Source: CAMDPA01 sp965223035
Lineage (GTDB): Bacteria; Pseudomonadota; Alphaproteobacteria; Rhizobiales; Hyphomicrobiaceae
Assembly: GCA_965223035.1 (NCBI GenBank)
Contig: OZ244980.1
Coordinates: 1,488,001-1,552,000 of the forward strand
Direction of reading: 5' to 3'
Length of the DNA: 64,000 nt
A program made the position numbers and the translations under genes. This document shows, in pieces, positions 57,128 to 64,000 of this stretch. The notes beneath the pieces were generated by a model. It was not told the DNA's origin, ran no database searches, and worked only from the letters and a program-made list of their open reading frames with translations. The number at the start of each line of letters is the position of its first letter. Positions within the stretch are counted from its first letter, which is position 1.

Positions 57128-60100
57128 TCATCGGCCGCTGCTCGGTGTTGGCGCACCCGGCACACCCGGCGCAGCGATCGCGCGATCGGGCTCATCGGTC
57201 GGCCCAACGAAGCGCCCCACCTGTCGCCACAGCACCCGTCCGATGTCGTCCATCAGCACGAACACCGCTGGTACGAACACCAGCGACAGCACGGTCGATG
57301 AGATCAGTCCGCCGATCACGGCCACGGCCATCGGCGCGCGGAATTCGCCGCCGGCATCAAGCGCTAATGCGGACGGTAGCATGCCGCCGACCATCGCGAT
57401 GGTGGTCATCACGATCGGGCGGGCGCGCTTGCGGCCGGCGTCCACGATCGCCTCGCTGCGCGGTAAACCACGGCCGATCTGCTCCAGCGCAAAATCCACC
57501 AGCATGATCGCGTTCTTGGTGACGATGCCCATCAACATGAGAATGCCGATGACGACCGGCAGGCTGATCGGCATTTGCGAGATCAGCAAGGCGATGATCG
57601 CGCCGCCTATCGACAGCGGCAACGAGAACAGGATGGTGACCGGTTGCAGGAAGCTGGTGAACAACAGGACGAGCACGGAGAACACCAGCATCAGACCGAG
57701 CGCCATGGCGATCGCAAAGCTCTCAAAAACCTCGGCCATGATTTCCGCATCACCGAATTGGCGTAGCTCAATACCCTTCGGCAGCGCCTGGGCCGCCGGC
57801 AATTCCTCAACCGCCGTGACGGCTTCGCCGAGCGGTGCGTCACCCACCAGGTCAGCCGACAGCGTGACCTGGCGCGATCGGTCGTAGCGATTGATCGATG
57901 TCGGGCCTTGGCCGATTTCGAATGAGGCCACCGACGCTAACGGCACCGCAACGCCGCTCGTCGTGCGCACTTTCAAAGCGCGCAACAAATCGAACTCACC
58001 GCGTGCATCAGCGCGCAATTGCACGCGGATCGGGACCTGGCGGTCGCCGGCGTCGAACTTCGGCAACGCCGCGCCGATATCGCCGATGGTGGCGATGCGC
58101 ACCGCCTCCGCAATCGCTTCGGTGCTGACGCCCAGCTGGGCTGCGATCGCCGGGTCGGGACGTACGCGCAACTCCGGTCGGTCAAGCTCGGCCGTGGACG
58201 TCGGCTGAGCCAACTGCGGCAGGCGCTTCATCTGGCCGGTGATTTCGGCGGCGGAACGGTCGACGCTTGCCCCGTCGCGACCGGTGACAACCATCTGAAA
58301 GCGGCGCTGGCCATTCTCCTCCATGAACCAAAAACGAATGTCGGGCACCATTTGCAGCCCGGCGGCGATTCCGCGCTTGAGCTGCTCGGCCGATTGCTGT
58401 CGCTGGTTTTTGGGGGTGAGCACCAAGGTGAGCGTGGCTTTTCTCACCTCATTGCCGGAACCAAGGATCCGTCCGCCGGTGACGAGGACGCCCTTGACCC
58501 CGGGGCGGGCCAGTAGCTGGTCGCTGATCTGGGAGGTGACGGCACGGGTGTCCTCGATGCGTGATCCCGGCGGCAACTCAACTGCCAGCAGCAAGCGACC
58601 TTGATCCTCTGGCGGTAAAAATCCCGAGGGAAGCAGATAGACGCTGCCGATCGAAGCCGCAAACACCAACAAGCCAAGTGCAACCGTGATCAGTCGGCGG
58701 CGCACCGACCACGCCACCAGCCGCGTGTAGGTGGTGAGCAGCCATCCCTCTTTTTCTTGGCGACCGGTGTCGCGCATCAAGTAGGCGGCCATCAGCGGTG
58801 TGATGAATCGCGCCACCAGCAGCGAGAAAAACACTGCGGCGGCGACGACGAGACCAAATTGCTTGAAGTACTGACCGGCGATGCCGCCCATGAAGCTCAC
58901 TGGTGTGAACACGGCGATGATCGTCACGGTAATCGCGATCACGGCCAGCCCGATCTCGTCGGCGGCTTCCAAGGCTGCGCGGTAAGGCGATTTGCCGAGC
59001 CTGACGTGTCGCACGATGTTCTCGATTTCCACGATCGCATCATCGACCAAAATGCCGACCACGATGGTGATCGCGAGCAGGCTGACCAGATTGAGCGAAA
59101 AGCCCATCATATCGAGCGCGAAGAATGCCGGAATGATCGACAGCGGCAACGCCACGGCGGCAATCATGGTGGCGCGCCAGTCGCGCAGGAACAAAAATAC
59201 GACCAACACCGCCAACGCCGCGCCCTCGATCAACGTGGTCATGGTCGAGCGGTAGACCCCGACGGTGTGAACCACTGCTGAATCGATCAAGGTCAGCCCG
59301 ACATCTGGGTGCGCTTTGCGCAGCTTTGCGACCTCCTTGTCGACGGCTTCGGCGACCACCACCGAGCTGGCGCCCTTGGCCCGGCTGATCGCGATACTGA
59401 CCACCGGTTCGCCGTTGAACTCCGCAAATTCGCGCGGTTCGGCATAGGTATCGGTGACGCTGCCGAGGCGATCGAGCCGGACCGATCGACCGCCGGGCAA
59501 AGCGATCCTGGTCTGCGCCAAATCCGCGACGGTGTTGCGCCCGGCCAGGGTGCGGATCGCTTGCTCGCGGTTGCCGATCTCACCGCGCCCGCCTGCCAAA
59601 TCGACGTTGGTGCGTCTCAGCTGCTGGTTGACGTCGCCGGCCGTGATACCGAGCGCCAGTAATCGATCCGGGTCGAGTGCCACCCGAACCTCGCGCTCAG
59701 CACCGCCCAAGCGTTCAATTTTGCCGACACCTTTAACGCCCTGCAGCGCCCGGGAAATGGTGTCGTCGACGAACCAGGATAGCTCGGACGGCTTCATGGC
59801 CGGCGCCTGCACCGTGTAGACCAGGATCGGCAAGCCAGCGATGTCGATGCGTTGGGTGATCGGCTCGTCGATCGAACGCGGTAGCTCGGCACGGATGCGG
59901 GAGATCGCATCTTTGACGTCGTTGACGGCTCGGTCGATGGGCAGGCCCAGCTCGAATTCGATGATGGTGGTCGAGCTGCCTTCGACCACGGTTGAGTTGA
60001 TGTGTTTGAGACCGGTGATGCCAGCGACCGCATCTTCCACCTTCTTGGTGACTTGGCTCTCAAGCTCGGTCGGCGCCGCTCCCGGCTGGGTGATCAACAC

Positions 60101-60262
60101 CTGCACCACGGGGACATCGATGTTGGGAAACCGGGTGATCGGCAGCCGCTCGAAGCTGAACCATCCCAACGCCAACAAGACGATGAACATCAAGATCGGC
60201 GGCACCGGGTTGCGGATCGCCCAGGCGGAGACGTTGAAACGGTTCGAGGCGGCGGATGTCAT
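57128..60262 (-). CDS. RND efflux transporter permease (HAE1-like)
   Basis: The 1044-residue protein has 12 hydrophobic helices and two large periplasmic loops of the AcrB/MexB type. It starts SAWAIRNPVPPILMFIVLLALGWF and has GILVDDAIVEIENI in helix 4, where the two Asp form the proton relay, and a later GIVTKNAIMLVDFA. It should pump drugs or small lipophilic compounds in a tripartite complex with the MFP adaptor and an outer-membrane channel encoded elsewhere. The start at 60262 is an ATG without a clear ribosome binding site; TTG at 60280 is in frame. The adaptor gene lies upstream, separated by repeat R9. Confidence 0.9.
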   Translation of the reverse strand: MTSAASNRFNVSAWAIRNPVPPILMFIVLLALGWFSFERLPITRFPNIDVPVVQVLITQPGAAPTELESQVTKKVEDAVAGITGLKHINSTVVEGSSTTIIEFELGLPIDRAVNDVKDAISRIRAELPRSIDEPITQRIDIAGLPILVYTVQAPAMKPSELSWFVDDTISRALQGVKGVGKIERLGGAEREVRVALDPDRLLALGITAGDVNQQLRRTNVDLAGGRGEIGNREQAIRTLAGRNTVADLAQTRIALPGGRSVRLDRLGSVTDTYAEPREFAEFNGEPVVSIAISRAKGASSVVVAEAVDKEVAKLRKAHPDVGLTLIDSAVVHTVGVYRSTMTTLIEGAALAVLVVFLFLRDWRATMIAAVALPLSIIPAFFALDMMGFSLNLVSLLAITIVVGILVDDAIVEIENIVRHVRLGKSPYRAALEAADEIGLAVIAITVTIIAVFTPVSFMGGIAGQYFKQFGLVVAAAVFFSLLVARFITPLMAAYLMRDTGRQEKEGWLLTTYTRLVAWSVRRRLITVALGLLVFAASIGSVYLLPSGFLPPEDQGRLLLAVELPPGSRIEDTRAVTSQISDQLLARPGVKGVLVTGGRILGSGNEVRKATLTLVLTPKNQRQQSAEQLKRGIAAGLQMVPDIRFWFMEENGQRRFQMVVTGRDGASVDRSAAEITGQMKRLPQLAQPTSTAELDRPELRVRPDPAIAAQLGVSTEAIAEAVRIATIGDIGAALPKFDAGDRQVPIRVQLRADARGEFDLLRALKVRTTSGVAVPLASVASFEIGQGPTSINRYDRSRQVTLSADLVGDAPLGEAVTAVEELPAAQALPKGIELRQFGDAEIMAEVFESFAIAMALGLMLVFSVLVLLFTSFLQPVTILFSLPLSIGGAIIALLISQMPISLPVVIGILMLMGIVTKNAIMLVDFALEQIGRGLPRSEAIVDAGRKRARPIVMTTIAMVGGMLPSALALDAGGEFRAPMAVAVIGGLISSTVLSLVFVPAVFVLMDDIGRVLWRQVGRFVGPTDEPDRAIAAPGVPGAPTPSSGR

Positions 60263-60290
60263 ATGAGCTGTTGGATTCAATGGTTGCGCG

Positions 60291-60354
60291 CTAGATCATC
60301 GCGCCTTAAATCGGAACCGCAAAGCCGGTTCCGATTTAAGGCAGGTTGCTCTAG
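60291..60354 (+). repeat. Palindromic MITE-like element, 64-bp miniature copy R9
   Basis: Consists only of the two ends of the full element: CTAGATCATCGCGCC and on to a centre CAAAGCCGG, then CCGATTTAAGGCAGG and GGTTGCTCTAG. It is a nearly perfect palindrome that folds into one long hairpin. It lies between the adaptor and permease genes of the efflux operon and could affect their relative expression. Confidence 0.9.
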
Positions 60355-60380
60355 TCAGGAGCTGCGCCGGCCCAAGTGCA

Positions 60381-61622
60381 TCAATGGTCGGCGGTGACCG
60401 GTTCAGTTGACGGCACCGGCCGAACGACATCGCCGGCGCGCAAGAAGGTGCCGGCCTTGGTCACCACGGTGTCGCCCTGCTCAAGCCCTGCGCGGATCAT
60501 CACTAACCCCTTGGCCACCAGCCCAGTCTCGACCCCGCGTGTCACAATGCGTCCCTGTTCGACCAGCTGCACCACGGCACCGTCTTTGCGAAACAGCACG
60601 GCCGACAGCGGTGCCGCCAATCCGGTGGCGGCCTTGATCCTGATCCTGGCGCGGGCAAAGCTGCCGATGCGCAAGTCCGTCGTAGACGGCAGGGCGATGC
60701 GAGCACGACCCTGGCGCGTTGTTGGGTCGATCTCGGGCAAGACCAGCCGCACCTTGCCGGTCACCTCGCCGTTGCCAGCCACCCAGACGCTGGCGCTTTG
60801 GCCCGGTTCCAGGCGCGCCAGCTCGGTTTCGGGAACGTCGGCCTCCAGCTCGATCTCACCATTGGCGATCATGCGGAACATAGGTTTGGCGACGGACGCA
60901 CCGGTCGCCACGGCGCCGACGCGAGCGCTGCGTCGGCTGATGGTGCCGGCGGTCGGCGCGCGCACCTCGGTCTTCTCCAGCTTCCACAGGATCTCGCGCC
61001 GCTGCGCCTCAATCTGAGCCTGCTCGGCCTCGGCCAAGGCCAATCCGTCGCGGGCGGCGGCTAGAGTGGCCAACGCACCCAATGCGGCAGAACGACGTTG
61101 CTCCAAAACGCTTTCCGCCAACACGCCGGATTTGCGCAGTGGCTTGGCGCGCTCAAGCGCCTTGGTCATTTCGTCCTTGCGCGCCTCGGCCACCTTGATA
61201 TTGCTGCTGGCCCTGGCAATCGCCGCATCGGCTCGCGTCAGCGCGGCATCGTTCTGGGCCAGAAGTACCTTCAGCGTTTGCTGCTCGAGCCGGGCGAGAA
61301 CATCGCCCTTGTCGACGCGATCGCCGGCCTCGGCCAACAGCTCAAGGACCCGCAAGCCTTCAACCTCTGGCGCCACGAGCACTTCGGTGCGTGCCACCAG
61401 ATTGCCGGTGACCAAGACATTCTCATGCAGCGTCACCGGTTGGACCTTGGTGACCGTCACGCTAATCGCCGGAATCGCCGGCCCCGCTTCCGACTTTGGT
61501 GCAGTGGTCCGACCGGGCTCGGCCGTCAATGCATGAAGATGATCGAGCGGCAGCAAGCCCTGATGATGAAGCGCGGCTGCGACAAGGCCCGACACGATCA
61601 GGACAATGATCCAGCGTCTCAT
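60381..61622 (-). CDS. RND efflux periplasmic adaptor (membrane fusion protein)
   Basis: The 413-residue protein has an N-terminal membrane anchor or signal sequence (RRWIIVLIVSGLVAAALHHQG), a lipoyl/barrel part (VLVTGNLVARTEVLVAPEV), a long coiled-coil hairpin (ALTRADAAIARASSNIKVAEAR and on to RDGLALAEAEQAQIEAQRR), and a return lipoyl motif (VRAPTAGTISRRSARVGA). This links the RND pump to the outer-membrane channel. It starts with ATG overlapping the TGA of the regulator gene (ATGA at 61619-61622). Confidence 0.9.
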   Translation of the reverse strand: MRRWIIVLIVSGLVAAALHHQGLLPLDHLHALTAEPGRTTAPKSEAGPAIPAISVTVTKVQPVTLHENVLVTGNLVARTEVLVAPEVEGLRVLELLAEAGDRVDKGDVLARLEQQTLKVLLAQNDAALTRADAAIARASSNIKVAEARKDEMTKALERAKPLRKSGVLAESVLEQRRSAALGALATLAAARDGLALAEAEQAQIEAQRREILWKLEKTEVRAPTAGTISRRSARVGAVATGASVAKPMFRMIANGEIELEADVPETELARLEPGQSASVWVAGNGEVTGKVRLVLPEIDPTTRQGRARIALPSTTDLRIGSFARARIRIKAATGLAAPLSAVLFRKDGAVVQLVEQGRIVTRGVETGLVAKGLVMIRAGLEQGDTVVTKAGTFLRAGDVVRPVPSTEPVTADH

Positions 61623-62362
61623 CGGTTGGTCCTGCTGAGTGACGGCGAAGCGGCATCGCGCTGATGGGTCGGCTCGGGATGTCGAGCCGCTGCGGCCGGG
61701 GATGGAGATGTCAGCGGCGGCGCATCATCGCGCGAAGCGTCCGGCGACGGACGTCCGCGCTCATGCGACGGTTCCTGCCGCAAAAGGCCGCCGATGATCG
61801 ACATGATCACAGGCAGAATGGCGTTGGCGTCGAAATCCGGGTCGATCGCGCGCCGCCAGAACAGTCCATCACCGATCACGGCGAGCAACCGCGCCAAGGT
61901 TCGGCAATCGACCTCCGGAGCGATCCGTCGCTCGGCCTCCGCCCGCCGGAACAACTGCTCCAGACTGTCGAGCACGAAGTGATCCACCTCACGGTAGATC
62001 TCTCCCACGGCGTCGTTGCGGGTCGCTTCCAGACCGATCTCGATGCTCATCAAGCGTTTGTGCGGCGGCTCTTCAACGGTGTATTGCTCGCCCAGGCGAC
62101 CCAGCGCAGAGGTGAGGTCCGGCGCCTTGGCGAGCTCGGCCAGCTCCCGCGCCATCTTCGCCCTGTCACGTTCGGCGATGCCCGCGATCAGCTGTTCTTT
62201 CGAGTTGAAGTAGACATAGAGCGCGCCCGCGCTGATCCGTGCCTGCTTGCAGATGTCCTGCATGGTGGTGCGATGAAATCCGGAGCGCGCGAAACACCGC
62301 TCGGCGGCATCCAGAATATGCGCGCGACGTTGGGCTTGAGCGGTGGCGGTCAGCTTCGGCAT
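61619..62362 (-). CDS. TetR/AcrR family transcriptional regulator
   Basis: The 247-residue protein has an N-terminal TetR HTH (QAQRRAHILDAAERCFARSG, then TTMQDICKQARISAGALYVYF) and a ligand-binding C-domain. It probably represses its own operon and the efflux pair and is induced by a pump substrate. The C-terminal tail from about residue 200 is Ser-, Pro-, His- and Arg-rich and unusual for the family, where it should be shorter. GGAAG lies before the ATG at 62362. It is the first gene of the operon. Confidence 0.9.
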   Translation of the reverse strand: MPKLTATAQAQRRAHILDAAERCFARSGFHRTTMQDICKQARISAGALYVYFNSKEQLIAGIAERDRAKMARELAELAKAPDLTSALGRLGEQYTVEEPPHKRLMSIEIGLEATRNDAVGEIYREVDHFVLDSLEQLFRRAEAERRIAPEVDCRTLARLLAVIGDGLFWRRAIDPDFDANAILPVIMSIIGGLLRQEPSHERGRPSPDASRDDAPPLTSPSPAAAARHPEPTHQRDAASPSLSRTNR

Positions 62363-62394
62363 CAGGTTGCTTCCGGCCCGGGTGGCTTCCTCAC

Positions 62395-62440
62395 AGCTCC
62401 GTAAACAAAACGAACGATCATTTTATTTGGACATCACCGT
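62395..62440 (-). promoter_or_regulatory. Candidate promoter/operator of the tetR-MFP-RND operon
   Basis: An A/T-rich block just upstream of the regulator start reads, on the minus strand, CAAATAAAATGATCGTTCG followed by TTTTGTTTACGG. It has an imperfect inverted repeat around CAAA...TTTG with GATC in the middle, as expected for a TetR-type operator within a promoter. The assignment rests on position and composition. Confidence 0.4.
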
Positions 62441-62984
62441 GGCCGAATCAAGGCGCGCGGGACCATCGATGTGGATCGGCGCGATCGCTTGCCGGGCCCG
62501 AGCATGATCGCGCGGCCACGGCAGTCCGCCTGAAGCCAAATCTGCGTGCCGGTCCGCTCTCCGCCTGGCCGCCCGATGGCATGATGGACTGGGTGGCCGG
62601 GCGGAGAGCGGGAGGGGTCGAGCTTACGCTGACGCGCTTTCGGGCCATACCGTGCGACGTCCGCACGCGCTTCGCGCCCTCAACTGAACGACGCTTAAGA
62701 TGGTTTACTGGCGAATGAGACGGTGCAGCTTGCGGGCTGCCCTGCCGAACTCATGTCCGGTCTTGGCGGGTTAGCCTTGCCGGGTGGGGGAACGGGGTGG
62801 TTTCAGCACGCCCTGAAGCGATCGGACGGTTGAGCAGCGGCGCGTTATCGCCGGTCGGACCGATCCCGGCGCGACCACGCCTGGATTTTTCCGGCGACGT
62901 CTGGCACCTGTAGCGCATCACTTCAACCGATGGACCCGCCCAAGTGGATCACGGTTGGGATGAAAACGATTTGAAATCAAAGTT
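62441..62984. other. Gene-poor stretch with large hairpin
   Basis: No gene is supported. The region contains the 62554-62611 hairpin and two or more blocks resembling family B repeats (near 62615-62650 and 62798-62825). Short open frames here are mirrored and lack family resemblance. Confidence 0.35.
62554..62611. repeat. Large inverted repeat (hairpin) downstream of family B blocks
   Basis: The arms CCGCTCTCCGCC and GGCGGAGAGCGG pair perfectly over 12 bases. They extend inward with GGCCGCCC/GGGTGGCC, one mismatch and one wobble, giving about 21 paired positions around a 16-base loop. No T tract follows. It may be part of a family B repeat or a structured RNA. Confidence 0.7.
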
Positions 62985-63045
62985 CTAGAGCAACCTGCCT
63001 TCAATCGGAATCGGAACGATCCCGATTAAAGGCGCGATGATCTAG
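62985..63045 (-). repeat. Palindromic MITE-like element, 61-bp miniature copy R10
   Basis: Only the two ends are present, as in R9, in reverse orientation: CTAGAGCAACCTGCC to GGCGCGATGATCTAG. The centre TCGGAATCGGAACGATCCCGA matches the right hairpin of the full copy. Confidence 0.9.
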
Positions 63046-63231
63046 GACTAGTTTAGCCGAGCGATCGATGGCTGAAGACGATCGCGTCGAGGGCGACGGG
63101 TCGGGCCGGTCGCCGCAACGGTTGGATCTCAGCCGACGGGCCGAGCCCACGCTTGCGGCCCAGGTACGCGGCGCCGGCCAGGTCTTTCGACGGGTCGGGC
63201 CGGTGTCGGCAGATGCACAGGGTCTGGCGAA

Positions 63232-63816
63232 ATGCGCACGGGCGATGTCGATATCGTGATCATACCGGACTGGCCGAAGCCCGTGTCGGATCATTGGCTC
63301 GCGCGGTGGGAACGCAATCTGCGCACCGCTCAGCGCATTGCCGTGGGCGACGAGCTGGTGCCGGATCGCGCCAGCCGTGTAGCGCGTGTGGTTGAAGCGG
63401 TGGACCGGGCGCAGCGACCGGTTGTGCTGATCGCCCACGGTCTGGGCGTGGCGACCACGGCGTACGCGGCCGGCGCGCTTGATCCATCGCGCGTGATCGG
63501 CGCGCTGTTGGTGGCGCCGTCGGACGTCGATCATGCTGCCGATTGGCCCGCCATGGAGGGGGCGAACTGGACTCACCTCACGGCGAGCTTCGTACCGATG
63601 CCGGTCGCGCCCTTGCCATTTCGCTCGCGCTTGATTGCGAGCTCGAATGACGCCTACTGCAGCGTGGACCGCGCCAACGTGTTCGGCACGGCATGGGGCG
63701 CGCAAGCGACGATTCTGGCCAACGCCGGTCACATCACTGCGGCTGACGGTTACGGGCCTTGGCCGGACGGGCTGCTGACGTTGGGCTTGTTCTTGCGATC
63801 GCTCGGCGCGCCATGA
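63232..63816 (+). CDS. RBBP9/YdeN-like alpha/beta hydrolase lacking the nucleophile Ser
   Basis: The 194-residue protein has the RBBP9/YdeN-type layout: IIPDWPKPVSDHWLARWE at the N-terminus, the nucleophile elbow at VVLIAHGLGVATT, a later SSNDAYCSVDRA with the acid Asp, and GHITAADGYGPWPDG with the His. In family members the elbow is AHSLG; here codon 70 is GGT, giving Gly instead of Ser. Asp and His are kept. The change could abolish hydrolysis and leave a binding protein, or be a sequencing error. The start is uncertain: the ATG at 63232 has no clear ribosome binding site. Confidence 0.7.
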   Translation: MRTGDVDIVIIPDWPKPVSDHWLARWERNLRTAQRIAVGDELVPDRASRVARVVEAVDRAQRPVVLIAHGLGVATTAYAAGALDPSRVIGALLVAPSDVDHAADWPAMEGANWTHLTASFVPMPVAPLPFRSRLIASSNDAYCSVDRANVFGTAWGAQATILANAGHITAADGYGPWPDGLLTLGLFLRSLGAP

Positions 63817-63857
63817 GCTACCCGGGGCTCACCGCTGAGCGGAGTTGAGCGGGCGAT

Positions 63858-64000
63858 TCACCTGGGCATGCCGGTCATCGGCACGCCAGGTTCGCGCTTG
63901 ACGCGCCGGATCGAAACAAACGTCTTGACGGTTGCCACATTCGGAGCCGCGATCAGTTGTCGCGTCACGAAATCTTGAAACGCCGGCAAATCGGGAGCCA
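63858..64000 (-). CDS. Lrp/AsnC family regulator, C-terminal part only
   Basis: The last 46 residues of a minus-strand gene run in from the right edge. They read APDLPAFQDFVTRQLIA, APNVATVKTFVSIRRVKR and a short tail ending at the stop at 63858. This matches the end of the effector-binding RAM domain of Lrp/AsnC regulators (DxxxYxxFVxxxLxxxPGVxxVxTxxxLxxVK pattern). The DNA-binding domain lies outside the window, so the target and effector are unknown. Confidence 0.75.
   Translation of the reverse strand, partial: APDLPAFQDFVTRQLIAAPNVATVKTFVSIRRVKREPGVPMTGMPR

Noticed and set aside
25528..63045. CRISPR array from the many near-identical palindromic repeats
   Set aside because: The copies are scattered over 37 kb, are 61-184 bp long, have no regular spacers and no cas genes are nearby.
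63068..63259. 63-residue plus-strand frame before the RBBP9-like gene
   Set aside because: No ribosome binding site, Arg-rich and no family resemblance; partly overlaps the start of the next gene.

Overview
The window is a high-GC bacterial chromosome segment, most likely from an alphaproteobacterium of the Hyphomicrobiales (Rhizobiales). The pointers are the nuoGHIJKLMN-birA-rnj gene order, an HvrA-type H-NS protein with the conserved AWxGRGRxP-like C-terminus, a LemA/DUF3137 pair, an Omp25/Lom-type outer-membrane protein, a Bpt-type leucyltransferase and a meso-diaminopimelate-type MurE. No rRNA or tRNA gene, CRISPR array, phage or complete insertion sequence was seen.

Layout. 1-6300: two MFS transporters flank a small locus for a Tae4-like peptidoglycan amidase with a two-TM partner, followed by a CNT-type nucleoside transporter coupled to an amidohydrolase. 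6551-19857: one long operon holding the distal half of respiratory complex I (nuoG to nuoN, with three small unassigned membrane ORFs between nuo genes), then birA and rnj joined by ATGA overlaps. nuoA-F are not in the window. 19954-27805: VOC, SDR and GST enzymes, an orphan molybdenum hydroxylase large subunit, a broken arylsulfatase, and a DUF35/thiolase pair. 28000-35913: a lipoprotein, LemA/DUF3137, a Uup-type ABC-F ATPase, a glycosyltransferase, a gene desert, and hns with its terminator. 35914-37030: a compositionally different, gene-poor stretch with a possible gamma-glutamyltransferase remnant. 37031-46424: aroE, a cystathionine beta-lyase type enzyme, a CaiB/BaiF CoA-transferase, MipA/OmpV, a secreted HExxH protein, a D-2-hydroxyacid dehydrogenase, an alpha/beta hydrolase and bpt. 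46759-57048: Omp25-like protein, murE-murF-mraY-mutT, purQ, a 3-hydroxyisobutyrate-dehydrogenase-like enzyme, an MBL-fold lactonase-like enzyme and a DUF533 protein. 57128-62362: tetR-MFP-RND efflux operon. 62363-64000: a gene-poor stretch, an RBBP9-like protein lacking its nucleophile, and the end of an Lrp/AsnC regulator.

The most distinctive signal is a dispersed palindromic repeat with at least ten copies between 25.5 and 63.1 kb. Full copies are 154 bp from CTAG to CTAG. They are made of two hairpins, and the two outer ends are imperfect inverted repeats of each other, as in a MITE. Two copies are 61-64 bp miniatures made only of the two ends. Three copies start exactly at the TAG stop codon of a gene. 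Paired changes in the stems (40951-41104, 54990-55069) suggest that the hairpins are maintained. Usually contiguous clusters (nuo, dcw, pur) are broken up here, which suggests a rearranged genome; a link to the repeats is only inference.
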